DNA of 64,000 nucleotides from Paracentrotus lividus (lineage: Eukaryota > Echinodermata > Echinoidea > Camarodonta > Echinidae): contig CALNVZ010000649.1 in assembly GCA_940671915.1 (NCBI GenBank), positions 74,443 to 138,442 on the forward strand. The letters run 5' to 3'. Every line of letters starts with the position of its first letter. Positions within the stretch are counted from its first letter, which is position 1. The notes beneath the pieces are model-generated. The model made no database searches and was not told where the DNA came from. It worked only from the letters and a program-made list of their open reading frames with translations. A program made the position numbers and the translations under genes. This document shows, piece by piece, positions 48,901-58,101 of this stretch.

Positions 48901-51900
48901 CGGCCGCATCAAGGCTCTTGGCGTGGTTACGCTTGTTAAAAACAACACTTGATATGTGTTGTTCCAAGTCTGAAATTACCTTTGAAGTATATCTTGTATA
49001 CTAAAGTTGAAAACTTAGCCAAGCTATTTAATCACTTATTACAACGTTATTTATCCTCAGATGACAAAATAGCCCTTTTAGACGCTATTCAATGTCCTTC
49101 TCCCTCTCCGCCGAGGTGATTAGGAAAGCTTAATGGAGGGTACCGATTATTGGGGAGATTTAATACCAAACAACACCCCTCTAATGGATCGCTTTGTGTC
49201 GTTTTGAAACCGACCACGTATTGCCAACTCTCTAAAACCCGTTCAGGAAAAATCGTTTACGATGTTTGGCGTAGACTACACCCACATGATTAGGATAAAT
49301 TTTTCATTGGCAAAGAAAATAACCCTCGTCCATACAGAATCTCTAAGCAAGATTAGATCGTTTCTATGCACCTTATATTTGCATGTCCGTCTATTTTTAT
49401 CATGTAATATTGGTACTTTGACTTCCCTCTCAGATCATTCTGCGTTTGTTAAAAATAAATCACCCTCTCCTCAAAAGAGAGAGTGCTTTTGGCATTTAAC
49501 AATCCACTTCTTTGAAGATAAGAATTTTGCATAGATATGTATTATTCATTTTTGGTTCTGAATGAGAAAATGAAAAGCCAAATTTCCCAATGTTTCCACT
49601 TGGTGGACTTTGGGAAAGCTCATTCAAATCTTTATCGCCAGATGTGTATGGCGCTAAACTTGCATGTGAGAAAAAGAGACCCATCATCAAAAATAAATAA
49701 TAACAATTGATGATCTTCATATCTACAATCAGATTATCGTCTGATACTAAAAATGTATTTGAATGAACCAAAGGACGAGCTGAACTGCTACTCAAAAGCT
49801 CCAAGCGGAAATGGCGCGCTGGTGAGATCTCGTTCTGACTAGATCCATGGAAATAACAGCCCAGCTTTCCGCTTTTTTCTTCAATTTGGATAAATCAACT
49901 CTTTTTTCTAAAAATATCTCACGAAGTTAGGCTTTTCATCAGGTAATATTCAGAAAGTTCTTGTGAGATTGAAAGCTCATGTACATGATTTTTAGAAATC
50001 TTTATAAAAGTGTTCCTACTCGCACGATAATTGCTTGAAAACTATCTCGTCCAATTACCTAGAGCTTAGCCATGAAGAGTCCATGAATCTAGGAGTCTCC
50101 CTTTATAACCTTGAAGAGGTTATAAGAGCTAGTGATGCAGTCGGTAGAAAATAAGTCGCCTTGGGCTAGATGGGCATGTCTTCACGAGTTATCAATTCTT
50201 ATTGACCCACTTTGAAAATGACTTCTTATCTGTCTGAATCATGCCATTATTTCAGGTAATTTACCTCTTCTTTCGTAAAGCGTGTGATTTAACCCTGATC
50301 CTAAAAAGGGAGATTTAGCAAGACATTTGCAACTGGCGCCCATGTGTCACTTTTAAACAGATGACTATAAAAATATTAGCAAAGATACAGCTAACAGACT
50401 TAAGACTTTGCATTGCGATATTCGTTCACCAAAGTATTCAAAGAATTTATTGTGTACCAGCCGTCAAATTTATGATAACCTGAATTTGATTCGAGATGTA
50501 ATTAATTATGCAATTAGTAAGAATACAACCTCTCGCTATTTTAATAAATTCTTGATCAAAGAAGTCTTTGAATAATTGCATGGAACACAAATATTTGTTG
50601 TTGTATAAGTGATAAGCAATGGGTATTTGGTGATTCTCTTATATCATTGTGTCAAACGTTTGTTTAATAAATGCTGAAGGTCTGGGTAAAAGTAGTGGCT
50701 CTCTCAACTCTCACCCCCTTTTCCTTCCAAAACGGGATTCGTCAAGGCTGCTCCTCTTATCGGAGCTTACTTTATTCTTTAGCTATTGAACGTTTTTTAC
50801 ATATGCTTAAGCGCACAAAGCTGGATAAACCACAGTTTTCTGTATGACCTGAGAAACGAGATAACTATATTTCTGTATCGGCTTAGCAGATGAGTATTCA
50901 GTGTTTGTTAGTACCGATGAAGCTTTTAATATTTGGTCAAAATGTGTATTCAGTTTTAGTAAATCCTCTGCTGCTTGTTTAAATCATGTAAAATCGCAAG
51001 GTCTTTGGGTCGGATCTTGGACAGACGAAGTGATAAACCCCTAGGTTCCAATCGAATAAATGAAGGTTTGGAATTTTGGGAGTGAGTCTTGGTATTAGTA
51101 GAAAACTACATAAATAAAATTGGGAAAGTGCAAGAGAAAACTAAGTAAAACTCTCTCACGCTGGATCCCTCTTTCTCGGAGCCTTTCATTCAAGGGCAAA
51201 ACCCTTAATTGCTAACCAACTCCGCTGCTTCCAAGATATTCCATTGTCTTGCCATTCGTCTCACCCCTCAGAAACATTCTGAAGGAACTTCAAGACATGT
51301 TAGTTACTTCATCTGGTCCAATAAGCGACACTTGCTCAGAAAAGAGAATACTTTTTCAGGAAACTAATGAAGGTGGACTTGGTCTGGCATGTCTCCAAGC
51401 GCGCTTTTTTTACTTTTCGTTTTGTTTGTTTTACGATTCTCTTGAAACTTTGTTCACACCCAAGGTATCAATTATGTGCATATAATTCTTCAGAAGTAAT
51501 CAAGGTCTGAAATTTGACCTTCAACTATTTTTCATTGACCAGATACAAAGTTCTTTTGTACTCTTCCTAGCTTTATTTTCCGATTTATTGCACGCTTGGA
51601 GAACCTCTGGGAGCTCGCGTGAGTCGTCATCTTTTCACACTCAACATGTTTTGAATGTCCACTTTTGAATTATCACACTCTGCATTCACCACGTATGGTC
51701 TTCCCCAGACTCTTTGCGTGTGGGATCAGACTATATTAAGGATATTATCAACCTAAAGAGGCACTTTGGTTGCAGGTTAGTGACATTAATGTTTCCAAAC
51801 ATCTTGCAGCGGATTTCTCAGAGGATTATTGAACTTGAACTCAACAGTGCGCGGACAGTGAATCTACAACCAAATAACTTCCGATGTTTTCACAGGAAAC

Positions 51901-53034
51901 GGACCCTCGTTTCATCTGTTGATTCTACAGACTCTGGCCACACAAATAGTGTCTCCGTTTTCTATTAGACTCAAAGATAAAGAGGATCCTCTCATCATGA
52001 CCACCAGATGCATATATCGTTTCTCAACAGAACTTTGAAACAATCTCCCACCTTCAATTAACGCCTGGCATGGCATGGGGTGTTCTCTCAAAGTACGTCA
52101 CGCATCTTCTGGTCGGCTATCTACCAATGTAACCATCATCAAAGAAAGATGGGAGATATTCAATATAAACTCATGCACAACGTACTTCCGTCTCTTCCTG
52201 TCCTACACCATTTCAATCCGGACTTTTTCGCCGACGTGTGGCTGGTGTGGAGAAAGAGGAACATCATTACATCTTTCTTTCTCTGTGATTTCATTCAGCC
52301 AGCTTTGACTACTCGATCGTTTTTTACTTTTCGTGGTCCTACTACGCATGTAAAGGTGATTTTTACTGTCTGGTGTCTGGTCCCTCATGCAAAGAGTCGA
52401 AATAAGGATGCGTTTGTCTTTTCGAATTTTCTAATAATTAGTTTGAAGTCAACAACTATTATGGCTTTATCGTACATCGCGTTTTATTTATCCTATGCCA
52501 ATTTGGAAACTCCGAGTAAAGAATAAATATATTTTTGAGTTCGAGTTTTTCAACCTACAGATAATCATCACGCCTTTTCAAAGAGAATGGGACTTCTCAA
52601 CATGGTTGATTTAGATTAAAAGTTTACAATTTGATTTTTATGATCTCTTATGAGAGATCAGTATTAATGTGTTATTGTATTTTTATTACCTTTGTTTCAA
52701 TTATGTATGTTTTGTCTGATTAATATTCCGTTTCATTTCTTAAATCCAATATGATGTCAAACTGTTTCATGCTATTTTTCTATCAATCTTTTAATTTGTA
52801 ATTTAATTTGTTTGTTTGACGTTGATTGTACAATAAGTTTTATTTGAAAAGTCAAAGTCTTCTTCTTCTTCTTCTTCTTCTTCTTCTTCTTCTTCTTCTT
52901 CTTCTTCTTCTTCTTTTTCTTCTTCTTCTTCTTCTTCTTCTTCTTCCAGGACCTTAGAGAACCTGTACTTTCGTCGGACCATTGGAAGTGTTCCTGTCGA
53001 GCGCCTGCTCTGTGACATGTTCAAGTCCTGTTAA
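26410..53034 (+). CDS. NR2E: NR2E-group nuclear receptor (PNR/tailless-related), six coding exons
   Basis: This is a ligand-type transcription factor of the nuclear receptor superfamily. Six exons with GT/AG borders join in phase to 618 codons. The DNA-binding domain is at about residues 203-271, with all eight zinc cysteines present (203, 206, 220, 223, 239, 245, 255, 258). The P box is CDGCRG and the D box has five residues (RDGGR). The T-box AVQHERAPR follows, then a proline-rich hinge (280-425) and a ligand-binding domain (about 425-618) with [34 protein letters not shown] and a C-terminal AF-2 [12 protein letters not shown]. The ligand-binding domain resembles NR2E3/PNR. The CDGCRG P box and short D box point to the NR2E6/Hr83-like branch rather than NR2E1 or NR2E3, from memory. 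The start ATG follows TTGTTTTCCAG, a likely acceptor after a 5' UTR exon. The gene spans over 26 kb, mostly because of transposons. Confidence 0.93.
28154..28290. mobile_element. Foldback MITE (GGGGGCATTTCAT), copy 1
   Basis: It begins GGGGGCATTTCATGACAGG and ends with TGATGAAATGCCCCC. The interior words GGACGTTTTATCCGACAAA and ATCGGATAAAATGTCCGAC are also inverted. A same-family copy lies at 61146-61284. Confidence 0.85.
28753..28844. mobile_element. Foldback MITE (TAGTCACACCGGT)
   Basis: TAGTCACACCGGTAAGACCG at the left pairs with CGGTTTCACCGGTGTGACTA at the right. It is about 92 bases in all, with TA at both edges. Confidence 0.75.
29745..30060. repeat. Repeat family with TTTCGTCTAAT / TTAGACCAAA words
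   Basis: Short words such as TTTGTCTAATTTCCATTTCG, TTAGACGAAGTG and TTAGACCAC recur in both orientations. The same vocabulary fills 44690-44980 and 45240-45320 and occurs at 63265-63295, so it is a dispersed family with internal degenerate repeats. Confidence 0.6.
32058..32097. repeat. (CT)n microsatellite upstream of NR2E exon 2
   Basis: About 20 CT dinucleotides after a C run. The surrounding 31870-32260 is pyrimidine-rich, which leaves a long open frame running into exon 2 that is not itself coding. Confidence 0.9.
32262..32633 (+). CDS. NR2E: NR2E receptor coding exon 2 (T-box and hinge)
   Basis: The acceptor is CCAAGTAG. The exon opens with AVQHERAPR, the segment that follows the second zinc finger in NR2E receptors, then a proline-rich hinge ([37 protein letters not shown]) of little similarity to other receptors. 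The donor is GAAA|GTAAGA, phase 1. Confidence 0.88.
33103..33363 (+). CDS. NR2E: NR2E receptor coding exon 3 (ligand-binding domain, helices 3-5)
   Basis: The acceptor is CTCTATGTCAG. It encodes [40 protein letters not shown] and [10 protein letters not shown]. The WAR and DQ..LLEESW signatures identify helix 3 to helix 5 of a nuclear receptor and match NR2E3 closely. The donor is TGCG|GTATGC, phase 1. Confidence 0.93.
33655..33998. mobile_element. Repeat with poly-T tract and GGATTC/GGATCT ends
   Basis: It starts CAGGGTGGATCTAGC and ends GTAGAATCCGCCACTG. Inside are a G-rich block with GGTTAACC and, near the right end, a run of about 30 T followed by a near-complement, GGGGTTAAACCCCCTCCCC. 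The reverse complement begins CAGTGGCGGATTC, a start found on many dispersed elements in marine invertebrates. Confidence 0.5.
34685..34852 (+). CDS. NR2E: NR2E receptor coding exon 4 (ligand-binding domain)
   Basis: The acceptor is TTGATTTCACAG. It encodes [36 protein letters not shown] and [12 protein letters not shown], the helix 7-8 region of NR2E receptors (family form EFACMKALVLF). The donor is CCAG|GTAGAG, phase 1. Confidence 0.92.
34939..38008. mobile_element. Composite: LINE enclosed by ~150-base inverted repeats
   Basis: The left flank (34939-35102: ACTCTTTAAATTTT, GGTTCTTTATACAACC, GGGGTTTTTGATAGTA) is inverted at the right flank (37846-38008: CATCAAGAACCCCATAGG, GCATAAAGGAACTTAAAGGG, AAAATTTTAAAGAGTGT). 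Between them lies a minus-strand LINE. The right flank has an extra partial duplicate at 37790-37845. This looks like a foldback/TIR element into which a LINE inserted. It fills NR2E intron 4. Confidence 0.6.
35105..37785 (-). mobile_element. Non-LTR retrotransposon (Jockey/CR1-like), broken
   Basis: Read on the minus strand, the 3' half of an apurinic-type endonuclease comes first (37785 to about 36983), with [17 protein letters not shown] and a C-terminal [11 protein letters not shown] linker follows (SFWSYVKL), then reverse transcriptase pieces ([23 protein letters not shown] at 36388-36600; [20 protein letters not shown] and the catalytic [10 protein letters not shown] at 36069-36080) and the C-terminal thumb ([18 protein letters not shown]). 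The pieces lie in different frames, so the copy is inactive. The N-terminal part of the endonuclease and any ORF1 are missing. Clade assignment is from motif style only. Confidence 0.88.
38308..38464 (+). CDS. NR2E: NR2E receptor coding exon 5 (ligand-binding domain)
   Basis: The acceptor is TTTTAATTTAG. It encodes [39 protein letters not shown] and LPSVRSVRS, matching NR2E3 from RGLKD to LLLLLPSLR. The donor is TCCAG|GTATGT, phase 2; the next exon is 14.5 kb away. Confidence 0.92.
38819..38840. repeat. 22-base perfect palindrome
   Basis: CCGGTATTCTC followed directly by GAGAATACCGG, without a spacer. Confidence 0.9.
39787..40299 (+). repeat. Tandem 513-base duplication, unit 1
   Basis: The unit contains TAGAGTTCTGAAA, GGAAAAACTCAAAGGATTTT, CATGCAGGGTAGGAGTCG, GGGGAGGGGCGTTC and GGTCGGGAAATGCCTGGGTA. 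The whole order repeats at 40300 with only a few differences. The left copy of the element at 1.7-5 kb has a single unit, so the duplication is private to this copy. Confidence 0.85.
40300..40818 (+). repeat. Tandem 513-base duplication, unit 2
   Basis: It repeats unit 1 in the same order and orientation and with only a few differences, which points to a fairly recent unequal exchange or replication slip. Confidence 0.85.
41807..41863. repeat. Conserved hairpin in the large element, right copy
   Basis: CATGCCCGGCGAA pairs with TTCGCCGGGCATG, and TTTGAGCATG with CATGCTCAAA. It is the same structure as at 1914-1973, with paired arms kept although surrounding sequence differs. Confidence 0.75.
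42535..43240 (+). mobile_element. 5'-truncated LINE, 3' end with (ATACA)n tail
   Basis: The frame at 42545-42833 reads [20 protein letters not shown] and [20 protein letters not shown], then [13 protein letters not shown] and a stop. This is the typical last 100 residues of CR1/L2-type reverse transcriptases. A 3' UTR of about 400 bases follows and ends in GAATAAATACAATACAATAC, a short tandem 3' tail used by such LINEs instead of poly-A. The rest of the element is missing. Confidence 0.8.
43383..43625. mobile_element. MITE with ~70-base TIRs beginning CAGTG (hAT-like)
   Basis: The left end CAGTGGGGTGTAACACAAAG is almost exactly inverted at the right end (reversed: CAGTGCCCTGTAACACAAAG), and the match continues through ACTTACGATT, GTTACGATTGATTTTTTCTC and GGTAGCCTCAT. 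The total is 243 bases. CAGTG ends are usual in hAT elements, but I cannot find a clear 8-base target duplication. Confidence 0.85.
44690..45320. mobile_element. GTCTAAT-family repeat with a nested foldback
   Basis: GTCTAAT/TTAGACCA words of the 29.7 kb family occupy 44690-44980 and 45240-45320. Between them, 44982-45245 is a separate foldback: CTGGGGCCCGTTGCA at the left against TGCAACACCACCCAGG at the right, with AACCGGAGTTTTTCCGG and AAAACTCCGGTT inside. It appears to have inserted into the older repeat. Confidence 0.55.
46620..46890. repeat. (CTT)n microsatellite and pyrimidine tract
   Basis: Imperfect CTT/CCT triplets with a nearly pure TTC core at about 46782-46860. It opens poly-serine, phenylalanine, leucine or arginine frames, none coding. 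Confidence 0.9.
47000..52560 (+). mobile_element. Decayed Tx1/L1-like LINE
   Basis: Plus-strand pieces in changing frames line up in LINE order. An endonuclease end lies at 49230-49535 ([37 protein letters not shown]). Reverse transcriptase is at 50290-50830 (a TDYKILSK-like ANRLKTL segment, [20 protein letters not shown] at 50731-50751, [19 protein letters not shown]). A C-terminal part is at 52080-52526 ([29 protein letters not shown]). The SDH, NGIRQGC and HHINPD-like landmarks match Tx1-type LINEs. Many stops and indels show an old, dead copy. The 47.0-48.5 kb part may be ORF1, but I cannot identify it. Confidence 0.65.
52858..52946. repeat. (CTT)n microsatellite forming a splice-acceptor tract
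   Basis: About 29 TTC/CTT triplets with a single interruption run directly into CCAG at 52946-52949, the acceptor of the last NR2E exon. The repeat serves as the polypyrimidine tract. Confidence 0.92.
52950..53034 (+). CDS. NR2E: NR2E receptor last coding exon (AF-2 helix)
   Basis: After TCTTCCAG the phase-2 join gives [18 protein letters not shown] then [10 protein letters not shown] and TAA. The family form is [24 protein letters not shown]. This supplies helices 11-12 and the AF-2 core. It was found 14.5 kb after exon 5; the phase fit and the family match make the link firm. Confidence 0.92.
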
Positions 53035-53114
53035 AATCGGTTGCGGATGCAGGATGGGGTCGCACTTAACCCCCCCCCCCCTCCCTTACTCACATCTCAC
53101 CCCTCGCTATATTT

Positions 53115-53335
53115 CGGAATCCGATACCACTAACACCGAAATGCAACACCTCAAGTTTAACACCAGCGTTTTTGCAGTGTAGATGGATGTCTGAGAAGTG
53201 AACAGAAATGGAATAGCCGAATGACTATATACATTCGATACCATCAACACCGAAATCTAACACCACAAGTATAACACCAGAGTTTTTGCAGTGTAGATGT
53301 ATGTCTGATGTGAACAGAAATGTAATAGCGTTCTC
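53115..53335 (+). repeat. Tandem duplication (~114-base unit)
   Basis: CGATACCAC..AACACCGAAAT, TAACACCAG, TTTTTGCAGTGTAGATG and GTGAACAGAAATG occur twice at 114-base spacing (53123 and 53237). Confidence 0.8.
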
Positions 53336-53569
53336 TACGTCCGAAAATCTACAACCGTATTTGAAAATGAATTTGAAATCATTTGAAAATGTTATTTGTG
53401 TGCAATAGTGCTAAGATTTGCCAAATTGCCTATGATACAGATAATGAAATAGGGTGTGTAATCTCAAAGATCATTAGGGCCATTTAGCCGTGCAATATTA
53501 TGCCGTATTTCAAGGTCAAATTTAAGTACTGATTTTCACAGTTTATGTATTCTGAATTATGGTCATAGA

Positions 53570-53720
53570 TAATAATGATATTGGATAGCTTTACTTCATG
53601 GGATACCAAAATATTCAACTCGTTAGGGCCAATGTTGCCCTCAACTTCGATTCGTGCAATATTGGCCCTAACTTGTGGAATATTTCTGGTATCCCACTCT
53701 GAGCCGTCCAATATAATATA
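53570..53720. mobile_element. Foldback element (TTAGGGCCAAT)
   Basis: The left arm (ATATTGGATAG, GGGATACCA, TATTCAACTCGTTAGGGCC) is inverted in the right arm (GGCCCTAACTTGTGGAATAT, TGGTATCCCACTC, CCGTCCAATATAAT). The centre is near GCCCTCAACTTCG. The symmetry extends over about 150 bases. Confidence 0.75.
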
Positions 53721-54149
53721 AATATTTTCCCGTCATTTAGTGAGTAATGCAAAACGTTTGAATATTCAAAGTGGATTAATTAAATATCCCCTCTTTTACG
53801 TATTTGCAATACTTCCTTTGTATGTTAATGTATATCTCTTGCTAAAAAAGTTTCACACTCGTGAAAAGACCTTAGGGCCTACTGAATTGAATAATGGTTT
53901 GGCGAAATAAAGATAAATATACTATATATTATTAGTATGGCCTTTTAAAGTAAAGTGCCCCGTGAAAGAGCTTCCATTGTAATGTGTGAATTTTTTTTTT
54001 AGTCTTCCTCTTGTTTGTTGAAAATTGACGTTAAATTTTCTTCAAAAGTTTTTCGTGATTAACAAAAGTATCAATAAATATGGGATTGAATTGCCAAAAG
54101 TTATCAATTTATTATTTAGCTTTTGAGTTTCATGTATGTATAACAGATA

Positions 54150-54153
54150 TAAG

Positions 54154-54199
<46 letters not shown>

Positions 54200-54880
54200 C
54201 CACCATCATCCTCATCATCTTTATCTTCCTCACTACCATCATCATCACCATCACCACCATTATCCTAATCAATATCATCGCCATCATCTTCCTCATCATC
54301 ACCACCAATATCACGATCATGACAATCCCCACCATTACCATCATTACCACCATCATCCCCTTCACCGTCATCATCACCACCACCATCAGCTTCACTATTA
54401 TATTGATTACCATCATTACTTTCATCATCGTCGTCATCATCATCATCCTCCTTCTTCTCATTATCATCCTCCTCATCACCACCATCACAATCATCACTAT
54501 CATCATCACCACCACCACCATCATATTAATCACTATCATCAACACCATCAACATCACCTTCACTACTATATATATACCACAATAATCCCAATCAACATCA
54601 TGAACATCGTCTTCAGCACAATTATCATCAACATCATCACCATCACCACGATCTTAATCTCCACCATCATCATCACCTTCACCATCATCACTTCAACCAC
54701 CACCACCATCACCGTCATCCTATTCAAGATCATCATCATCTTCAGTATCACCATCATCACCACCACCACCATATTTATCAGCATTATCATCATTACAATC
54801 ACTCTTATCATCATCATCATCATCATCATCGTCACAATTACTATCACCATTATTCTCATCATCACCATCATCAACATCAA
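54150..54880. repeat. Long (CAT/CAC)n triplet tract
   Basis: About 730 bases of imperfect CAT, CAC and ATC triplets, purest at 54154-54200. It gives long isoleucine/threonine or methionine frames. These are products of the triplet repeat. Confidence 0.9.
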
Positions 54881-55626
54881 TCAATCAATCAAATACCGGA
54901 GAAAACATGTACCATCTAACAAATCTTGACTACAGAGAAGCATAAATCAAGATGTTGAATAATTTTGAATTTTATTTTGAATGTGTGTAGCGCACCTCAA
55001 AATTTCAAAAAAGCACAGGGAACACTAGTACAAATATATACAGACAAGTAATGTATTGGTGTACATGCATATCTATACATCAGTCTAGTAAAACTAATAG
55101 AATATAATATTTTAGGAATTATCTGAATACTTTTTTAATTTACAGAATTTCTCTGAAAATCTACATCGCGCTTTTGATATGAAGCTCATTTCTTTTGAAA
55201 AAAAGATTGTACAAAATTTAATGTACCTTGTATTCCATATATCACTGACTTTCTACAGAACTTCTATTTCTTTATAAAACGAACAAAACCATAAATATTA
55301 TGTCTTTTCATGTATATGTATGTGAGACAACAATCATTAAGGGAAATATATAAACAACATTTTTATATTATATCATAGTCTTTTATAGACCTACATATTA
55401 CTTGGAATGTTTAGAGCTTTCTTTTCAAGGTGTTTCTATGAACTTATTTTTATTCAAAAATTTATTGATTTATTTATTTATATTTCATCACAAACTCAGT
55501 AGTACATGATACCATAATCACAATTTATTCATTTTATCACACTTTTGTACAATGATCAGCACACACAAATAGTATACAAATATACAATGACAATCGAGGA
55601 TCTGGTTAAAAAACTATTCGCATCGA

Positions 55627-55697
55627 AGGAACATCACATAGTACTATTCTCTCGAGGGCCATCGGCCCGAGAGAGAATAGTACTATGTGATGTTCCT
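55627..55697. repeat. 71-base hairpin with 34-base arms
   Basis: AGGAACATCACATAGTACTA and the following 14 bases pair with the mirrored sequence ending TAGTACTATGTGATGTTCCT, interrupted by a two-base mismatch, around the three-base loop ATC. The size resembles a microRNA precursor, but the stem is more perfect than most animal ones. A foldback element is the other reading. Confidence 0.85.
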
Positions 55698-56467
55698 GAT
55701 AATAACAATAACAATAACAATAATCTTAATATAATAATAACAATCTTAGATAAGGGATATAATACAAGATATATATATATATTTTTTTTAAACCAAATCT
55801 TAGAAGGAAAAAAACGCAGGAGCAAGAAGTAACAAATTATAGTACATTTTTATCCAAAATTAATATACAAGGATGGTATATCTTTGAAACAAAACAAAAA
55901 CAAAAACAAAAACCAAACAAACAAATAACACATTCATCATGAAATTATTGTATTTAAAATATACAGAATGCCCAAAAACAATTACATGGAAATAAAAGCA
56001 ATGAAGAGAATTAGAGGAATATAAATATAAAAAGTCATAAAAGGGTTTATCTGGTCTTCTGTTGTTTGAACTGAGAGTGTGCTTCTAGGCAATAGCTCAA
56101 CTTGCAACACATTACTACATGTATTCTGCTCTCAATATGCCTCCCTTCCATTGCATCACAAATTTACATTATCTGCCAAAACAATCTGGAAGGAAAATCT
56201 ACATTTATAGCCGAGACATGAGAAAAGAACTATACAATAATTGACGGTGAACAATCAGTCACATTGTGTTTCTTACAACGTTGTGTTCAGGGAGTTGTTG
56301 TATAGCACTTGCTACTACATTAAATTTGCCATCAATGGTATCTTTCATGAAATACTACGTTTTGATTAGCTGTTGAGCAACACGACCATAGCAGAGGTAT
56401 CATATTATCAACTGTTTATGCAACAATACCCTGGCCTATGTGCAAATAAGCTTTGTTGTTTATCAAT

Positions 56468-56716
56468 TACTGTATTCATGGATATATTCGCTGTACATTA
56501 ATTTTCGCGGATTTCGCACAAATAGTGGCAAGCGCGAACTAAAAAACCTGCAAATATATAAGCATGATTTCCTATGCATGTATTGAATGGGTTCAGTTGC
56601 AAGCTTACGAACATGCAGCACGAATTTAAGAACCAGTGACATTATTTGAGGCCGCTCAGCGCGAAAAATTAATCCTGCGAAAAGTTAATCCCGCAAAAAT
56701 AACAGCGAATACAGTA
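56468..56716. mobile_element. MITE with TACTGTATTC ends
   Basis: TACTGTATTC and ATTCGCTG at the left are inverted at the right as CAGCGAATACAGTA. The interior has inverted TTCGCGGATTTCGC-like and GCGAAAAATTAAT words. The TA at each edge suits a Tc1/mariner-type target site. Confidence 0.75.
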
Positions 56717-57410
56717 GTTGTTTATTGTTATTAATTGATTGTTAATGGCATTGTAATGTGGAAATATAAATGGAAGTAGCATCATAGTTGTATCTACAAG
56801 AGTAATTGATCACATCATTCTAATACTTTTTTTTTTCCAAATTTTTTTCAACTTCATGTAAAGTAAATTGTTTAAATTGCCCTATAAAAACGTCAATTAT
56901 TATTATTATTATTAAAAAAAATAAATAAAAAGACTCCCAGCGCGTTGACTTTTTTTTCATTTACTTCTTCAAACAACTAATCTAATACATGATAAAAAAA
57001 TTCATTTCTGTTTATTCAATATATCTTGATTTGCAAATTTCATAACCAGAGGCCCAATAAAGGCTTTTTATAAATGTCTTTTTTTTCAAATAATACATCC
57101 ACATCAATATGTCTATATCCATATAGAAATGCATGACAGAAAAACACACTAGTATTGAGCTGGACGGGACAACACAGGAAGGTGATAGGTACATGTATAA
57201 GGAAGGATAGATATTGCATTGACAATATATATATATATATATATATTACATTAATTCATAAAAAAACAAAACAATTTATTCCATATTTACAAATCCTCCA
57301 GCAATACAAGGTATCAAATAGGAATGTACAAGTGTTAGATGTTATTAGTGTTAAGCTGGAGTCATTTTTTTAAAAACCAAAATAGCAAAATACGTATGAA
57401 AAAAAGAAAT

Positions 57411-57663
57411 AGTCAAAGTTTTCTCATGTAGCAATATACATACATTTTGTTGTTTTCTTCAAATTTCAGCCTTTCACATGTATTTTACAATACTTGTCGA
57501 TTCGTTTGTCAGAGAAACATAATTAAACATAAACATAAAGTCAAAGTTTTCTCATGTAGCAATACACATATATACATACATTTTGTTGTTTTCTTCAAAT
57601 TTCAGCCTTTCACATGTATTTTACAATACTTGTCGATTCGTTTGTCAGAGAAACATAATTTTT
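57411..57663 (-). repeat. Tandem duplication (128-base unit)
   Basis: AGTCAAAGTTTTCTCATGTA through GTTTGTCAGAGAAACATAAT occurs at 57411 and again at 57539, nearly identical. It lies in the whirlin 3' flank. Confidence 0.88.
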
Positions 57664-58101
57664 TGTGTAAAATCATCAACCATCTTTTGTCTTTCAGTGA
57701 GTGATATGTGCTCACTGTTCTCCAAAACAAATAATAAATATGAAACATAAAATTCATTGAATTTTAACGATTCTTAAAAATAAACCATTAATATCATATA
57801 CTTGATTCATTATTCATCCTCATCTTTTTACAAGAACAGAACTGATTGATCAGTAGACATTATGATTAAGATTAAAAATACTATTATTATATGCTATCAA
57901 ATACAAAATATTTCAAATCTCTCTTTCATGACACAGATTACTGTCTTTCTTGGATTATAAAAATACTTGCTAGCACTGTACATTTCTAGGTGACGATATA
58001 TACTTTTAGATAAAAATATTAACAAATATTAAATATCTCCTGAGCCCAACTGAGTGTTTACCTGTTTTAGCTACTTTCACCAAAACATATATGACTAGAA
58101 G

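Larger units (their letters stand above)
38465..52949 (+). other. NR2E receptor intron 5 (14.5 kb, transposon-filled)
   Basis: Donor GTATGT at 38465 and acceptor TTCTTCTTCCAG at 52949. Its contents in order are: a 22-base palindrome (38819), the right copy of the large element (39.0-42.3 kb), a truncated LINE (42.5-43.2 kb), a hAT-like MITE (43.4 kb), nested repeats (44.7-45.3 kb), a CTT block (46.6 kb) and a decayed LINE (47.0-52.6 kb). No additional receptor exon is seen or needed; exon 5 and exon 6 phases match. Confidence 0.85.
53035..55400. other. NR2E 3' flank: possible 3' UTR, repeats, CAT microsatellite
   Basis: A poly-C run (53071) and the tandem duplication at 53115-53335 come first. 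A candidate polyadenylation signal AATAAA is at 53906-53911, with another near 54074. A large CAT-type microsatellite follows. No further gene is recognised before the whirlin-like gene on the other strand. Confidence 0.45.
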
